The notes beneath the pieces are model-generated. The model did not search any database and had not been told where the DNA came from. It saw only the letters and a program-made list of their open reading frames with translations. Shown in pieces: positions 47,201-54,235 of a stretch of DNA of 64,000 nucleotides. Numbering within the stretch: position 1 is the stretch's first letter; every line of letters starts with the position of its first letter. This stretch comes from Breznakibacter sp047600785 (lineage in GTDB: Bacteria > Bacteroidota > Bacteroidia > Bacteroidales > Marinilabiliaceae): contig JASGKH010000001.1 in NCBI GenBank assembly GCA_047600785.1, forward strand, positions 1,178,001 to 1,242,000, written 5' to 3'. Position numbers and translations under genes: made by a program.

Positions 47201-48114
47201 TATTGATTCCATTACTTTCAGGTAAAAGCATTATCATTATTGGCGACCACAAGCAGTTGCCTCCAATGATTGATGAAAATGATTTTGAAGAAAAATTAAA
47301 AGAAATTGGAGAAAATGCCTTAGCAGAGGAAATCCATGAAATAGAATTAGGTAAATCACACTTTGAAAAACTATTCCGAAATTCATTTCAAGCTAACCCA
47401 ACCATAATTACAACTCTAGATACACAGTACCGGATGCATAAAAATATTATGGAAGTGATTGACCAATTTTACCAAGAGGAAGGCGGTTTGAAGTGTGGGT
47501 TATCAGATGATAAAATTGACATTCCTAATCTATCTGAAAAAGCATCCCGCTGGCATGGGCTTAAATATAAAGACGGAACTTTTTTATCTGAAGATAATCA
47601 TGTTCTTTGGGTAAATGTTGATTCACTTGAAAAAAATCATTATCCCGGTTTTTCTAATAGTGGTGAGGTCTCGGCAGTGAATAAAATCTTAAAACTAATT
47701 AAAAATTCAAACGGCTTCAAAAATCTTTCAACGTATTCAACAAAAGAGGAAGATAAAGAAATAGGGTTGATTACTTTTTATGCTGAACAGAAAAAACTGT
47801 TGAGGAAAATGGCAAAGGACAATCATTCTGATATTCCAATCAGGATAAATACAGTTGATAAATTTCAGGGAATGGAAAGGAATATCGTTATTGTATCAAC
47901 CGTTCGGAACAATAAAGAAGGCAACATCGGATTTGCAGAAAAATTACAGCGTATCAATGTTGCGTTTTCCAGGCCAAGACGTTTGCTGATTATTGTTGGA
48001 AACATTGACCATTTTGCCTTTAACAAAAAGAATGTTCCATTCTACTCCCGAATTAAGTCAATAGTTGAAAATCAAAACGGCAAGAGAGATAAAACACAAT
48101 TAGACATTATTTGA
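44239..48114 (+). CDS. Dna2/Upf1-like SF1 helicase (Mokosh-like defence)
   Basis: 1291 residues. The first 790 residues are a large, low-homology region with beta-rich repeats of about 80 residues (for example KPIFTAKSHLKLNFFNSGER); no kinase motifs are visible. The C-terminal SF1 helicase has Walker A GPPGTGKT (803-810), Walker B DEAS (978-981), GDHKQLPPM and DKFQGMERNIVIVSTVR, i.e. the COG1112/Dna2-Nam7 group. The next gene, one base away, is a PLD nuclease. A helicase of this class with a PLD partner recalls Mokosh, though the Ser/Thr kinase of type I Mokosh is absent. Assignment to Mokosh is tentative. Confidence 0.82.
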   Translation: MNKLKLSLTKKIFESPKYKPVFDSINKLSIEIVFVNFGVDPNSSGNIYGFYFQFPTDSRVIEVKCGTSENNNSLKIFFVKETDTESIPTIVEKFFKETLEIEVAPPFDKSRPDRYFFTLLDILDALPITQSITKAEKDKEVMLWEKYIKAVKAIFKNQEEVFKISKVGELHKDSIEFIIQRENWRTIMIEELEEKFPQYPILNDGINLLEFAIDNTINSIVENHDTEVLNIERLQEELTEIINDNFFKVDSKPIFTAKSHLKLNFFNSGERKIVAEEIEKELEEKFTVSAKFNENWIAKMKLEDVPCLKSILEKDYQTVELSPIEAIIELKNNSPKVTEYEKSKQLLKEIKAKFTNANCSLIENNSVLEINIMNRFDVFQFQEDYSLTLKSVKQIFTVINSGKLETIEGAILNGNSYSIEGRNMKSILPVVGKIREKYNDTRKTSFKTSYYFEIPFQVDTKFIDKERQVKLYQNNIDFNSEHTQLKISFLSKEDYKQKIDLIKSILSGLNVTLTEPETFNIQFRQSLENPDQLNALIDKAVRKPLLNYFGSTVKVVYEIERQIINIEWSGNNKPSDIIHSLQNILINNDFKHFFQSDFKPEIAQVLSIQISEDTSKLNNFYSKREKTFSDKGSIYLLNLEQVSRFEETRKLFSDEDIGVNIGLIESWKGNRITVSLNTKALAKIKSSENPFNMLRGDFEQNNNPEDWVGMFLKPTLSGDLTQYRRLSYAIERIIFPTQHWRRSRKNKLPLFNERLPNFIFDSSTARPITIPDEPLTPLNKLNDKQLEAVRKAINTKDLFILQGPPGTGKTTVISEIIFQILKREPKSKILLTSQTHLAVDNALERLANQSIVKPLRLGTNPDSFEEEGQKYFEGYISIWADAEPESATEKKYEKNPVKVWIKNIIENVPATDEKFKPVLDKWKSGLLKLDKIEKSLFAKRYTSSFNVVGATCSLTGSDFGFLNKYDFLKNGFDYVIFDEASKATPPELLIPLLSGKSIIIIGDHKQLPPMIDENDFEEKLKEIGENALAEEIHEIELGKSHFEKLFRNSFQANPTIITTLDTQYRMHKNIMEVIDQFYQEEGGLKCGLSDDKIDIPNLSEKASRWHGLKYKDGTFLSEDNHVLWVNVDSLEKNHYPGFSNSGEVSAVNKILKLIKNSNGFKNLSTYSTKEEDKEIGLITFYAEQKKLLRKMAKDNHSDIPIRINTVDKFQGMERNIVIVSTVRNNKEGNIGFAEKLQRINVAFSRPRRLLIIVGNIDHFAFNKKNVPFYSRIKSIVENQNGKRDKTQLDII

Positions 48115-48115
48115 A

Positions 48116-50002
48116 ATGAAAGAGGAAATAAAGGAACAACTAACGCTGCAAAATATTTCTAAGGAACTTCGTATTCCTTCCGAAATAATTGTGTCTTTTC
48201 TCAATGATAAAGGAACAACAATTGAAAACCTACCCTACGAAAAAGTAAACATAGAAGATTACAATTTATTGAAGCAAGAAGTAAAATCACTTCCTGCAAA
48301 TACACCATTGATTTATATTTCAGATGAAGAAATAAAAAACTTCAAACCAGTTACAAAGCCTATTGAGTTTTGGGCAGACTCGCCACTCTCTAATTTTGAA
48401 AAACTCATTTACAGACAACTTTCTTTTGAGAAACCAAAAAACGAAAGAGTTGTTGGCATTACTCCATTCAATTGGAAATTTTGCAAAGCAAAATACACCG
48501 GAAAATTTTCTACAGGACAACGGTTTACACTCTTTGATGATACGGTAACTGAATTGCTTTCAATCAAGCCGAATCAAACATTGTCAGACCTTGCTGAATT
48601 GTTGGGTTTTGGAACAGACTTAAGTATTGCAAACGAAATTGTAAATGACCTTAAACTTAATGGTGTTATTACTGGAAAAGGAACTCCCGAACAATTTTCA
48701 TTGACGGAAAAAGGTAAAACTGACCATCAATATCGCACCAAGTCAAAGCCTCCAACTACAGCACATTTTGAATTGTTTATTGACTACTTTAATCCTGCAA
48801 ATAAGTTTGCAAAATCACTATTCAACCGTGAGGCAAAAGTTTCAAGTAAAGAATTGAGACCTACATTTGATTTTTCTGATATTGAAAAGGTAAAATCACT
48901 TGCAGAAGAACAAGCATCAAATATTCATTTACCGAAAGCAGGTTTCTTTTTGCAAGAAGCTACCTTGATTGAAAACTCCATTGAGTACTTTCAGTTAAGA
49001 TATATTGCAATAATTACTGAAATTTTAGATACCAACTCAAACAATATATGGATTTTTGACCCTTATAAGAAGGATATATCAAGACCGCTTACTGCAATTG
49101 CAAGAGCAAGTGAAGAACTTCAAAAAAGTATTAAAGATTCATTCCTTACAGAAGCAAAAGCGTCAGGCGAATTATTAGAATCGGTTCAGAAAGATGTTGA
49201 ACAAATTGAGTTTGATAAAGCAATTGTTTCATCATTAAATATTGATGACTCTCAAAAATCAGTTCCTGAATCTTTCAAGTCATTTCTTTCCTACGACAGT
49301 CTGAATACGGTTGAATTTGAGTTGGAAATGGAAAAATTGTTTGATACAGTTAAATATCAACTTTGGTTAATTTTTCCTTGGGTTAAAGACGGAGCATTTG
49401 CTCAGCGATTAACATTAATAAGAAAAGCTATTCGGAACAAGACTAATATTTTTATTGCTTTTTCTGAAAATGAAGGTATGGTTCGGAAACCAAATGAAAA
49501 AATGGTTGGCGAAAGAGCAATGGAAATTTTGGAGCAACTTTCATTAGACCACACGAATTTTTACTTTGCAGAACTTTCAAAATTTCATGAGAAGCGAGTA
49601 TTCGCTTTTTTAGATGATAAATTCAAGTGCGAATATTCAGGCAGTCAAAACTATCTTTCGTTTTATGTTGACAAATCCGAGAAAGGATTTCGGAGAGAGA
49701 ACATGAAGAGAATTGTTTGGTCAGACAAGACAGACGAGGAATTTGAACTTCGTAAAGACGAGTTTATAAACTCATACTTGAAACGCCTTAACCAACAACT
49801 TCAAAAAGACGAAGCACAATTATCTATTGCCACTTTCAAATTTGAGTCACTGGTAAAAGTTAAAAAGAAAATGTTCTATGATAAGACGAAGGAAAAAATA
49901 GAATCCCTGAAAAACTATTTTGGTGGCGATGATGCAGACATTGAAAAAAGTTTAACAGAAATTCAAACACGAATTACAAATGTTCAACAAAAAATCAAAT
50001 AG
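48116..50002 (+). CDS. PLD-superfamily nuclease with IF2-N-like N-terminus (Mokosh-like partner)
   Basis: 628 residues. Residues 8-55 (LQNISKELRIPSEIIVSFLN, then YEKVNIEDYNLLKQEV) resemble the IF2-N helix module of translation initiation factor IF-2, which binds nucleic acid. A middle region (130-380) includes a winged-helix-like stretch near 145-200. The C-terminal part is phospholipase D-like: His491-x-Lys493 in KFHEKRVFAF, then SGSQNYLSF as the rest of the HKD site; only one HKD is seen, so it should act as a dimer. It is almost certainly translated with the upstream helicase (one-base gap). Confidence 0.78.
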   Translation: MKEEIKEQLTLQNISKELRIPSEIIVSFLNDKGTTIENLPYEKVNIEDYNLLKQEVKSLPANTPLIYISDEEIKNFKPVTKPIEFWADSPLSNFEKLIYRQLSFEKPKNERVVGITPFNWKFCKAKYTGKFSTGQRFTLFDDTVTELLSIKPNQTLSDLAELLGFGTDLSIANEIVNDLKLNGVITGKGTPEQFSLTEKGKTDHQYRTKSKPPTTAHFELFIDYFNPANKFAKSLFNREAKVSSKELRPTFDFSDIEKVKSLAEEQASNIHLPKAGFFLQEATLIENSIEYFQLRYIAIITEILDTNSNNIWIFDPYKKDISRPLTAIARASEELQKSIKDSFLTEAKASGELLESVQKDVEQIEFDKAIVSSLNIDDSQKSVPESFKSFLSYDSLNTVEFELEMEKLFDTVKYQLWLIFPWVKDGAFAQRLTLIRKAIRNKTNIFIAFSENEGMVRKPNEKMVGERAMEILEQLSLDHTNFYFAELSKFHEKRVFAFLDDKFKCEYSGSQNYLSFYVDKSEKGFRRENMKRIVWSDKTDEEFELRKDEFINSYLKRLNQQLQKDEAQLSIATFKFESLVKVKKKMFYDKTKEKIESLKNYFGGDDADIEKSLTEIQTRITNVQQKIK

Positions 50003-50017
50003 CCAACCCACAGTTGT

Positions 50018-50076
50018 AAGCACATTTGCAAGCCCACACGAGCCAGCGCTCAAACCAATGGCTAGCAAAAGAGCTT
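50018..50076 (+). repeat. Family A hairpin A6 (3' of PLD gene)
   Basis: AAGC/GCTT outer stem, TTTGCAAGCC (50025-50034) and GGCTAGCAAA (50060-50069; one mismatch), loop CACACGAGCCAGCGCTCAAA. Starts 16 bases after the stop codon. Confidence 0.8.
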
Positions 50077-50095
50077 CCGCCTCTCCAGCCCGAGT

Positions 50096-50117
50096 AACCG
50101 CCTTTCAGGACGGTTTT
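50096..50117 (+). terminator. Terminator-like hairpin in trailer 2
   Basis: AACCGCCT, TTC, AGG-A-CGGTT with TTTT. Identical to the hairpin at 39641-39662. Confidence 0.45.
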
Positions 50118-50241
50118 AGGGTTGCCCACGCTCAAAAAAACAAAATAAATTTGTGCTTCGTGGATAGGTTCGTGCAGATTGATAATGACAAGAAAATAAA
50201 AGCTAAATAGATAACAAACAGACGGATATGAATGAACACCA

Positions 50242-50374
50242 GTTGCCAACACGCGGTATAGTTAATTGCCGGTGCAGTGCGTATTCGAGCGGCACAGCTC
50301 GTATCAAAAGTAGTTGTAACTTGATAGAAAAGTGCTTCGAAATCGGCAACTAACCATACCGCCAACCGTTAGTG
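50242..50374 (+). repeat. attC-like recombination site B3
   Basis: Left box GTTGCCAAC (50242-50250), the same pairing arms as B1 (50253-50271 and 50344-50362), right box GTTAGTG (50368-50374). Nearly identical to B1 apart from the right box and a few central bases. Confidence 0.75.
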
Positions 50375-50446
50375 GCAATTAAACCGAAACCGAGAATGCA
50401 TTAACAAAGTGAAACAAATACAATTATAAAATTTAAATATAACAAA

Positions 50447-51181
50447 ATGAGAGTTGCAATAGCACAAATAGAGGCAATAAAAGGAAATATTGAGAAAAAT
50501 ATAGAAAATCATTTAAAATGGATAAAACAAGCAATTCAGAATAATGCGGATATGGTGGTTTTTCCTGAGTTGTCATTAACTGGTTACGAACCTGATTTAG
50601 CAGAGAGTCTTGCTACCAATCAAGATGATACAAGATTAGATGAGATGCAAAGCCTAAGCGATAAGAACAGAATCACAATTGGAGTTGGATTGCCAACAAG
50701 AAAAGAGAGGGATGTATTTGTTAGTATGATTATTTTTCAACCTCATAAGGAGCGAATAACCTATTCAAAACAGTATTTATATCCACCAGAAAAATCGATT
50801 TTTACAGCAGGCAAAAATCCATTGGTTCTTAATTTAGAAACAGAAGTTGTATCCCCTGCAATTTGCTATGAAGCGTCTAATAAGGCACATTGCGAGTATG
50901 CAAGCCAAAATAATGCAACAATTTATATAGCAAGTGTATTAAGTTCTATTGGAGGAATTGATGCTGAACTAAAAAAACTATCTGACATAGCTAAGAATAA
51001 AAATATGGTAACATTTATGGCAAACTATGTTGGAAAATCAGGAGGATATGAATGTGCAGGAAAATCATCGGTTTGGAATGAGAAAGGAGAATTAATTGGG
51101 CAACTTGGAGACAAAGAAGAAGGCATAATTATTTTCGATACAAAATCCAAAGAAATAATAACTGCCACTAACAATGTGTAA
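50447..51181 (+). CDS. Nitrilase-superfamily carbon-nitrogen hydrolase
   Basis: 244 residues, a compact nitrilase fold. The catalytic triad is present: Glu41 (VVFPELSLTGYE), Lys108 (ITYSKQYLY) and Cys140 (SPAICYEAS). It would cleave an amide or nitrile; the substrate cannot be read from sequence. It is the only gene of a 0.9-kb cassette between attC-like sites B3 and B4. The left box of B4 (CTGCCACTAAC) overlaps its last codons, so the C-terminal residues TATNNV come from the recombination site. No A-type hairpin is found around it. Confidence 0.85.
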   Translation: MRVAIAQIEAIKGNIEKNIENHLKWIKQAIQNNADMVVFPELSLTGYEPDLAESLATNQDDTRLDEMQSLSDKNRITIGVGLPTRKERDVFVSMIIFQPHKERITYSKQYLYPPEKSIFTAGKNPLVLNLETEVVSPAICYEASNKAHCEYASQNNATIYIASVLSSIGGIDAELKKLSDIAKNKNMVTFMANYVGKSGGYECAGKSSVWNEKGELIGQLGDKEEGIIIFDTKSKEIITATNNV

Positions 51182-51294
51182 AAATAATAGCCGGGATAGT
51201 GGGTATGCGAGCTGTTTTAGCCCGCTTCAACTTTGTAACGGTTTGATAGGTGATTCGCCCGCAATCGGCTACTATTCTTACTAACCGTTAGTGG
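51162..51294 (+). repeat. attC-like recombination site B4
   Basis: Left box CTGCCACTAAC, arms AATAATAGCCG (51183-51193) and CGGCTACTATT (51266-51276), right box GTTAGTGG (51287-51294). Central GTTTGATAGG matches the GTTTGACAGG of other copies. It begins inside the nitrilase gene. Confidence 0.72.
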
Positions 51295-51381
51295 TAGTGG
51301 CAAGTATAAAATACCACGGCGATAAAATCTTAACGACTAGGCTATATACAAAAACTTAGATTATAACATAATAAGAAAAAA

Positions 51382-52077
51382 ATGAAAAAAATTGTCAATT
51401 TATTTCTGATTCAAATCCTATTATTGGGTTGTGCTAAAGAAAAGATAAATGTAAATGTATTTGTAAGTTCTAAATTTTTAAATGATAATGCTGTCAAAAT
51501 TGATGATACCTTAACTTTAAAACAAAATCGATGTGAAGAAGGGTACTGTAAGTTTGTTTTAAAGTCAGGAGAACATTTGCTTTCGATAAATAATAAGAAA
51601 ACTAAATTTGAAATCGGGGAATATGGAGGTATTTTAAATGTTGAGAAACGTGATTTTGTAATTTTTCCAATAAAATATACTTCGAATGATGAAATTACAA
51701 ATGCCTCAATTAATTCTGATTTTCCGATAATAATAGATAGCTTAATTATTTACGAGAAGAGTATTGCTTCCAATCAAGCTGATTTAATCAAATTGTTAAA
51801 AAATTCTGCTGCAAAAGAAATATTTAGTTATAATATTGAGAAAATGGATAAAAGTCAACTTTTTATTAATAAAAATTGGGATTATGAAATTAATGACACA
51901 ATTTCAGAATACATTACAGTGAAAACAACAGCAAAAAAGGGTATTATTGAGCACAAAAGAAAAATCGTTAGTGCTGAATTGTTTGTGTTATATGCTAAGA
52001 ATTCTAACAATTGGAATGTTGAATTGATTGAAAATAAAGATTTAATTGAATTAGTTAAGAATTTTAAGAAAGAATAA
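51382..52077 (+). CDS. Cassette-encoded lipoprotein of unknown function
   Basis: 231 residues beginning MKKIVNLFLIQILLLGC, a lipoprotein signal with the cysteine at 17. The mature part is lysine- and asparagine-rich and has no motif I recognise; beta-strand-like sequence predominates (VNVNVFVSSKF, FEIGEYGGILNVEKRDFVIF). It is the single gene of a 0.9-kb cassette between sites B4 and B5. Confidence 0.72.
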   Translation: MKKIVNLFLIQILLLGCAKEKINVNVFVSSKFLNDNAVKIDDTLTLKQNRCEEGYCKFVLKSGEHLLSINNKKTKFEIGEYGGILNVEKRDFVIFPIKYTSNDEITNASINSDFPIIIDSLIIYEKSIASNQADLIKLLKNSAAKEIFSYNIEKMDKSQLFINKNWDYEINDTISEYITVKTTAKKGIIEHKRKIVSAELFVLYAKNSNNWNVELIENKDLIELVKNFKKE

Positions 52078-52081
52078 ATAA

Positions 52082-52219
52082 CTGCCACTAACATGCGGTC
52101 ATAAAACATAGCAGTCTCGGTGCAATTTGCAAAGTTAGTTCCCGCTGGCAAGGTCGTCACGGGGGATAAGTTCGTAGCCACGCAATCCGCTACGTTTCAT
52201 ACCGCCAACCGTTAGGTGC
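52082..52219 (+). repeat. attC-like recombination site B5
   Basis: Left box CTGCCACTAAC (52082-52092), arms GCGGTCATAAAACATAGCAG (52095-52114) and CCGCTACGTTTCATACCGC (52187-52205), right box GTTAGGTGC (52211-52219). It begins five bases after the lipoprotein stop. Confidence 0.72.
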
Positions 52220-52371
52220 AAGTGAGGAACGATAATTACTATAATTAATTGAAACAAAAATAAAAAGAAGCAGATAAGAATCAAGTTAATTGAAATAAAG
52301 ATAGTCATATATATTTAATATATAAAACATATAACGTTATTAAAGTAATAAATAATCTAAAATTTATAATT

Positions 52372-52668
52372 ATGAGTAATTCAAAAGACAACACAGAGAC
52401 TTATCAAAATGAGGACGGTAGTAGTCTTAAAGTAACATCTTATACTAACCAAGAAGGTTCTCATGCAATCGTAGTTCATGAGTATGACGCAGACGGGGAA
52501 CACACAGGCCATGTTACGGACCCATCCGATAATACAGGGGTCCATGTTCATGAAGATGAAGGGAACAGTGAGCATTGGGAAGGAGGTAATAATCCAGAAA
52601 CAGGTGAATCTAATCCGAGTCCAGTTAATGGAATAAATGAGGATGGAGAAGTTGAGACATATTACTGA
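52372..52668 (+). CDS. Small acidic, His-containing hypothetical protein
   Basis: 98 residues, very acidic and rich in Asn, Gly and His (VVHEYDADGEHTGHVTD, GVHVHEDEGNSEHWEGG). No signal peptide or membrane segment. Not a family I recognise. The regular spacing of His, Asp and Glu suggests metal binding, but this is composition only. It lies in the cassette that follows B5. Confidence 0.55.
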   Translation: MSNSKDNTETYQNEDGSSLKVTSYTNQEGSHAIVVHEYDADGEHTGHVTDPSDNTGVHVHEDEGNSEHWEGGNNPETGESNPSPVNGINEDGEVETYY

Positions 52669-52768
52669 AAGAAAGAGTAATCTCGTTAATTTATCTGATT
52701 GAGTAGTAATTGTAGGGTGAAAGAAAAATCTTACACTTACACTTTTTAGCAGATTAAAGAAAATACCA

Positions 52769-52885
52769 GCACCTAACACACGCTATAATTAATTGCCGTT
52801 TCTGTGTGGACGGGAACGTTCACAGCCCGCAACAACGGCGGTGCGGTTTGACAGAGACGAAGCCCGCAATCGGCAACTAATGCAC
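52769..52885 (+). repeat. Truncated attC-like site B6
   Basis: Left box GCACCTAAC and arm TTAATTGCCG (52789-52798) pairing with CGGCAACTAA (52871-52880); central GTTTGACAGA and GCAATCGGCAAC are conserved. The expected CATACCGCC and GTTAG right end are missing: the site runs directly into gene-like sequence. Confidence 0.62.
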
Positions 52886-53205
52886 CTGGAGATACAGCAA
52901 AATTTTCAGAACCAAGAGAATTATTTTATAAAATTTTCATTAATCCATCAGATACTTTAGTTGGTTCAAGCTCGGCAACTTTTTCCGTTGAAGATACAAC
53001 AAAAATGACTGATTTTTACAATGGAACAGTAAGAGGCAAAGTAAATTGGGAAGAACAATACGTTAAAATTGATAGTTTCAAACATCATCCATATCCTTTC
53101 AGACTGGTTTGTTATCCATTTTACACAAAAATTAATGAAATTATTAAATATACTCTATTTTGTATAAATAATGGCAGGCAATGTGGTAAATATCAAGCTT
53201 TGTAG
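52882..53205 (+). pseudogene. Gene remnant without start, fused to a broken attC-like site
   Basis: One frame is open from inside site B6 (APGDTAKFSEPRELFYKIFI, then SDTLVGSSSATFSVED) through an internal ATG at 53005 to the stop at 53205. The sequence looks protein-like well before that ATG, so the true start has been lost. The 3' end merges with the left arm of site B7. It is best explained as the surviving part of a cassette gene after a deletion. No family recognised. Confidence 0.5.
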
Positions 53206-53280
53206 TCCGCTCAAACGGCATAGCGGTTTGACAGGAAACTACCACGCAATCTGCCACTACTCATACCGCCACCGTTGGCA
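53162..53280 (+). repeat. attC-like site B7 with decayed left end
   Basis: Arms GTATAAATAATGGCAG (53162-53177) and CTGCCACTACTCATAC (53251-53266) pair at 13 of 16 positions; GGTTTGACAGG is in the centre; right box GTTGGCA (53274-53280). No left box is recognisable. Confidence 0.6.
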
Positions 53281-53305
53281 ACCATTATAAAAAACAAAAT
53301 AACCC

Positions 53306-53968
53306 ATGATTTCTGCATTTAAAGAACTGATTGAAATTATAACTGACAGAACTAAATCATTTGGAATAAGAGCATCGCTTTTCATTTCAATTATAGCAGG
53401 AGTCATTATTGCAGATTTAATCCTTGGACTTAGTTATAATATTCAACTGAATAATAAGTTAAATCAATTAGAAAAAATACAATTTCTCAAAAAAGAATAT
53501 TGTAATGACCAACAAAAACTAAGTACTGTTTTAAGAATTGAAAATGAAATAATAAGCAGAGAACATTATTCAGATTTTCTATTTAAGTATTTTCGGATTA
53601 CATCGGAAAAACCTATAATAATTGACCAAATAAAAAGTCCTATAAAAACACCAAGTATTACGATCAAGAATCCCATGCTTTCTATTTTTTGGATGGTTGT
53701 TACTTCAAACTATTTTTTAATAATACTTTTCCCATTCTTCTTTTTCTTTCCATTATACGGGAAACAAAAGATTAATTCAGACACCATGATAATATGGTCA
53801 TCAATGATTGTTGTATTTTCAGTTTTCATATTCACAACAACATGGATAGCTTATCAGATACCTGTAATTTTGGGAAAACCATATTTAAACTATGTATTGA
53901 ATGCATTGATTCACACATCATTTTGGATTTTGATTTATTATATACAAACGAAGAATAAGAAGAAATAA
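53306..53968 (+). CDS. Cassette-encoded membrane protein of unknown function
   Basis: 220 residues with about four hydrophobic segments: near 22-45 (ASLFISIIAGVIIADLIL), 125-150 (FLIILFPFFFFFPLY), 160-180 (WSSMIVVFSVFIFTTTWIA) and 195-213. A charged, helix-like segment (46-120) lies between the first two. No catalytic motif is visible. It is the single gene of its cassette, and site B8 starts three bases after the stop. Confidence 0.68.
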   Translation: MISAFKELIEIITDRTKSFGIRASLFISIIAGVIIADLILGLSYNIQLNNKLNQLEKIQFLKKEYCNDQQKLSTVLRIENEIISREHYSDFLFKYFRITSEKPIIIDQIKSPIKTPSITIKNPMLSIFWMVVTSNYFLIILFPFFFFFPLYGKQKINSDTMIIWSSMIVVFSVFIFTTTWIAYQIPVILGKPYLNYVLNALIHTSFWILIYYIQTKNKKK

Positions 53969-53970
53969 CG

Positions 53971-54105
53971 GTTGCCAACAAGCGGTAATATTTCAGGCGG
54001 CATGAAGCTCAACTTGAAAGGCTTGCAGTTTCTATTAAATTCGTAACGGCAGAAAATGAAGCGATTTCTAATGCCGCCCGAAAATATACTGCCGCCCCCC
54101 CGAAC
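53971..54105 (+). repeat. Terminal attC-like site B8, right box lost
   Basis: Left box GTTGCCAAC (53971-53979), arms GCGGTAATATTTCAGGCGGC (53982-54001) and 54073-54095 (GCCGCCC ... ACTGCCGC), which pair with a small bulge. No GTT-type right box follows (CCCCCCCGAACGATG), so the array end is decayed or recombined. Confidence 0.62.
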
Positions 54106-54235
54106 GATGTTTTGCTTGGATAGACTCCTTTAGATCCCTGCTAATACGATTTGACACTTTGGATAAATCGTGGATAAATTGGCATTATTTAGCTTTTGCC
54201 CTAATACTTCTAAAAGTTTAAACCAGTTCAATAAT

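Larger units (their letters stand above)
50000..50378 (+). repeat. Cassette trailer repeat, copy 2
   Basis: Near copy of 39541-39925, including hairpin A6, terminator-like hairpin, AAAAAAACAAAATAAATTT (50134-50152) and attC-like site B3. It ends a cassette with unrelated genes. Confidence 0.85.
28643..54105 (+). mobile_element. Integron-like cassette array carrying defence genes
   Basis: About 25.5 kb, A/T-rich, all genes on the plus strand, broken into blocks by palindromic attC-like sites that share orientation. Right-hand boxes lie at 28643 (first, attI-like), 39913, 43924, 50368, 51287, 52211 and 53274, with a decayed site ending near 54105. Block sizes are therefore about 11.3, 4.0, 6.4, 0.9, 0.9, 1.1 and 0.8 kb. 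The tyrosine recombinase lies directly upstream. Classical cassettes are usually below 1.5 kb, so the first three are exceptional. Whether the adjacent recombinase moves these cassettes is not proven by sequence. Confidence 0.7.

Noticed and set aside
28797..50076. Family A hairpins as plain rho-independent terminators
   Set aside because: None is followed by a T-run, half of them lie upstream of promoters, and the loop rather than the stem sequence is conserved.
28643..54105. CRISPR array
   Set aside because: The repeats are long palindromes separated by gene blocks, not short repeats with equal-length spacers, and no cas genes are present.
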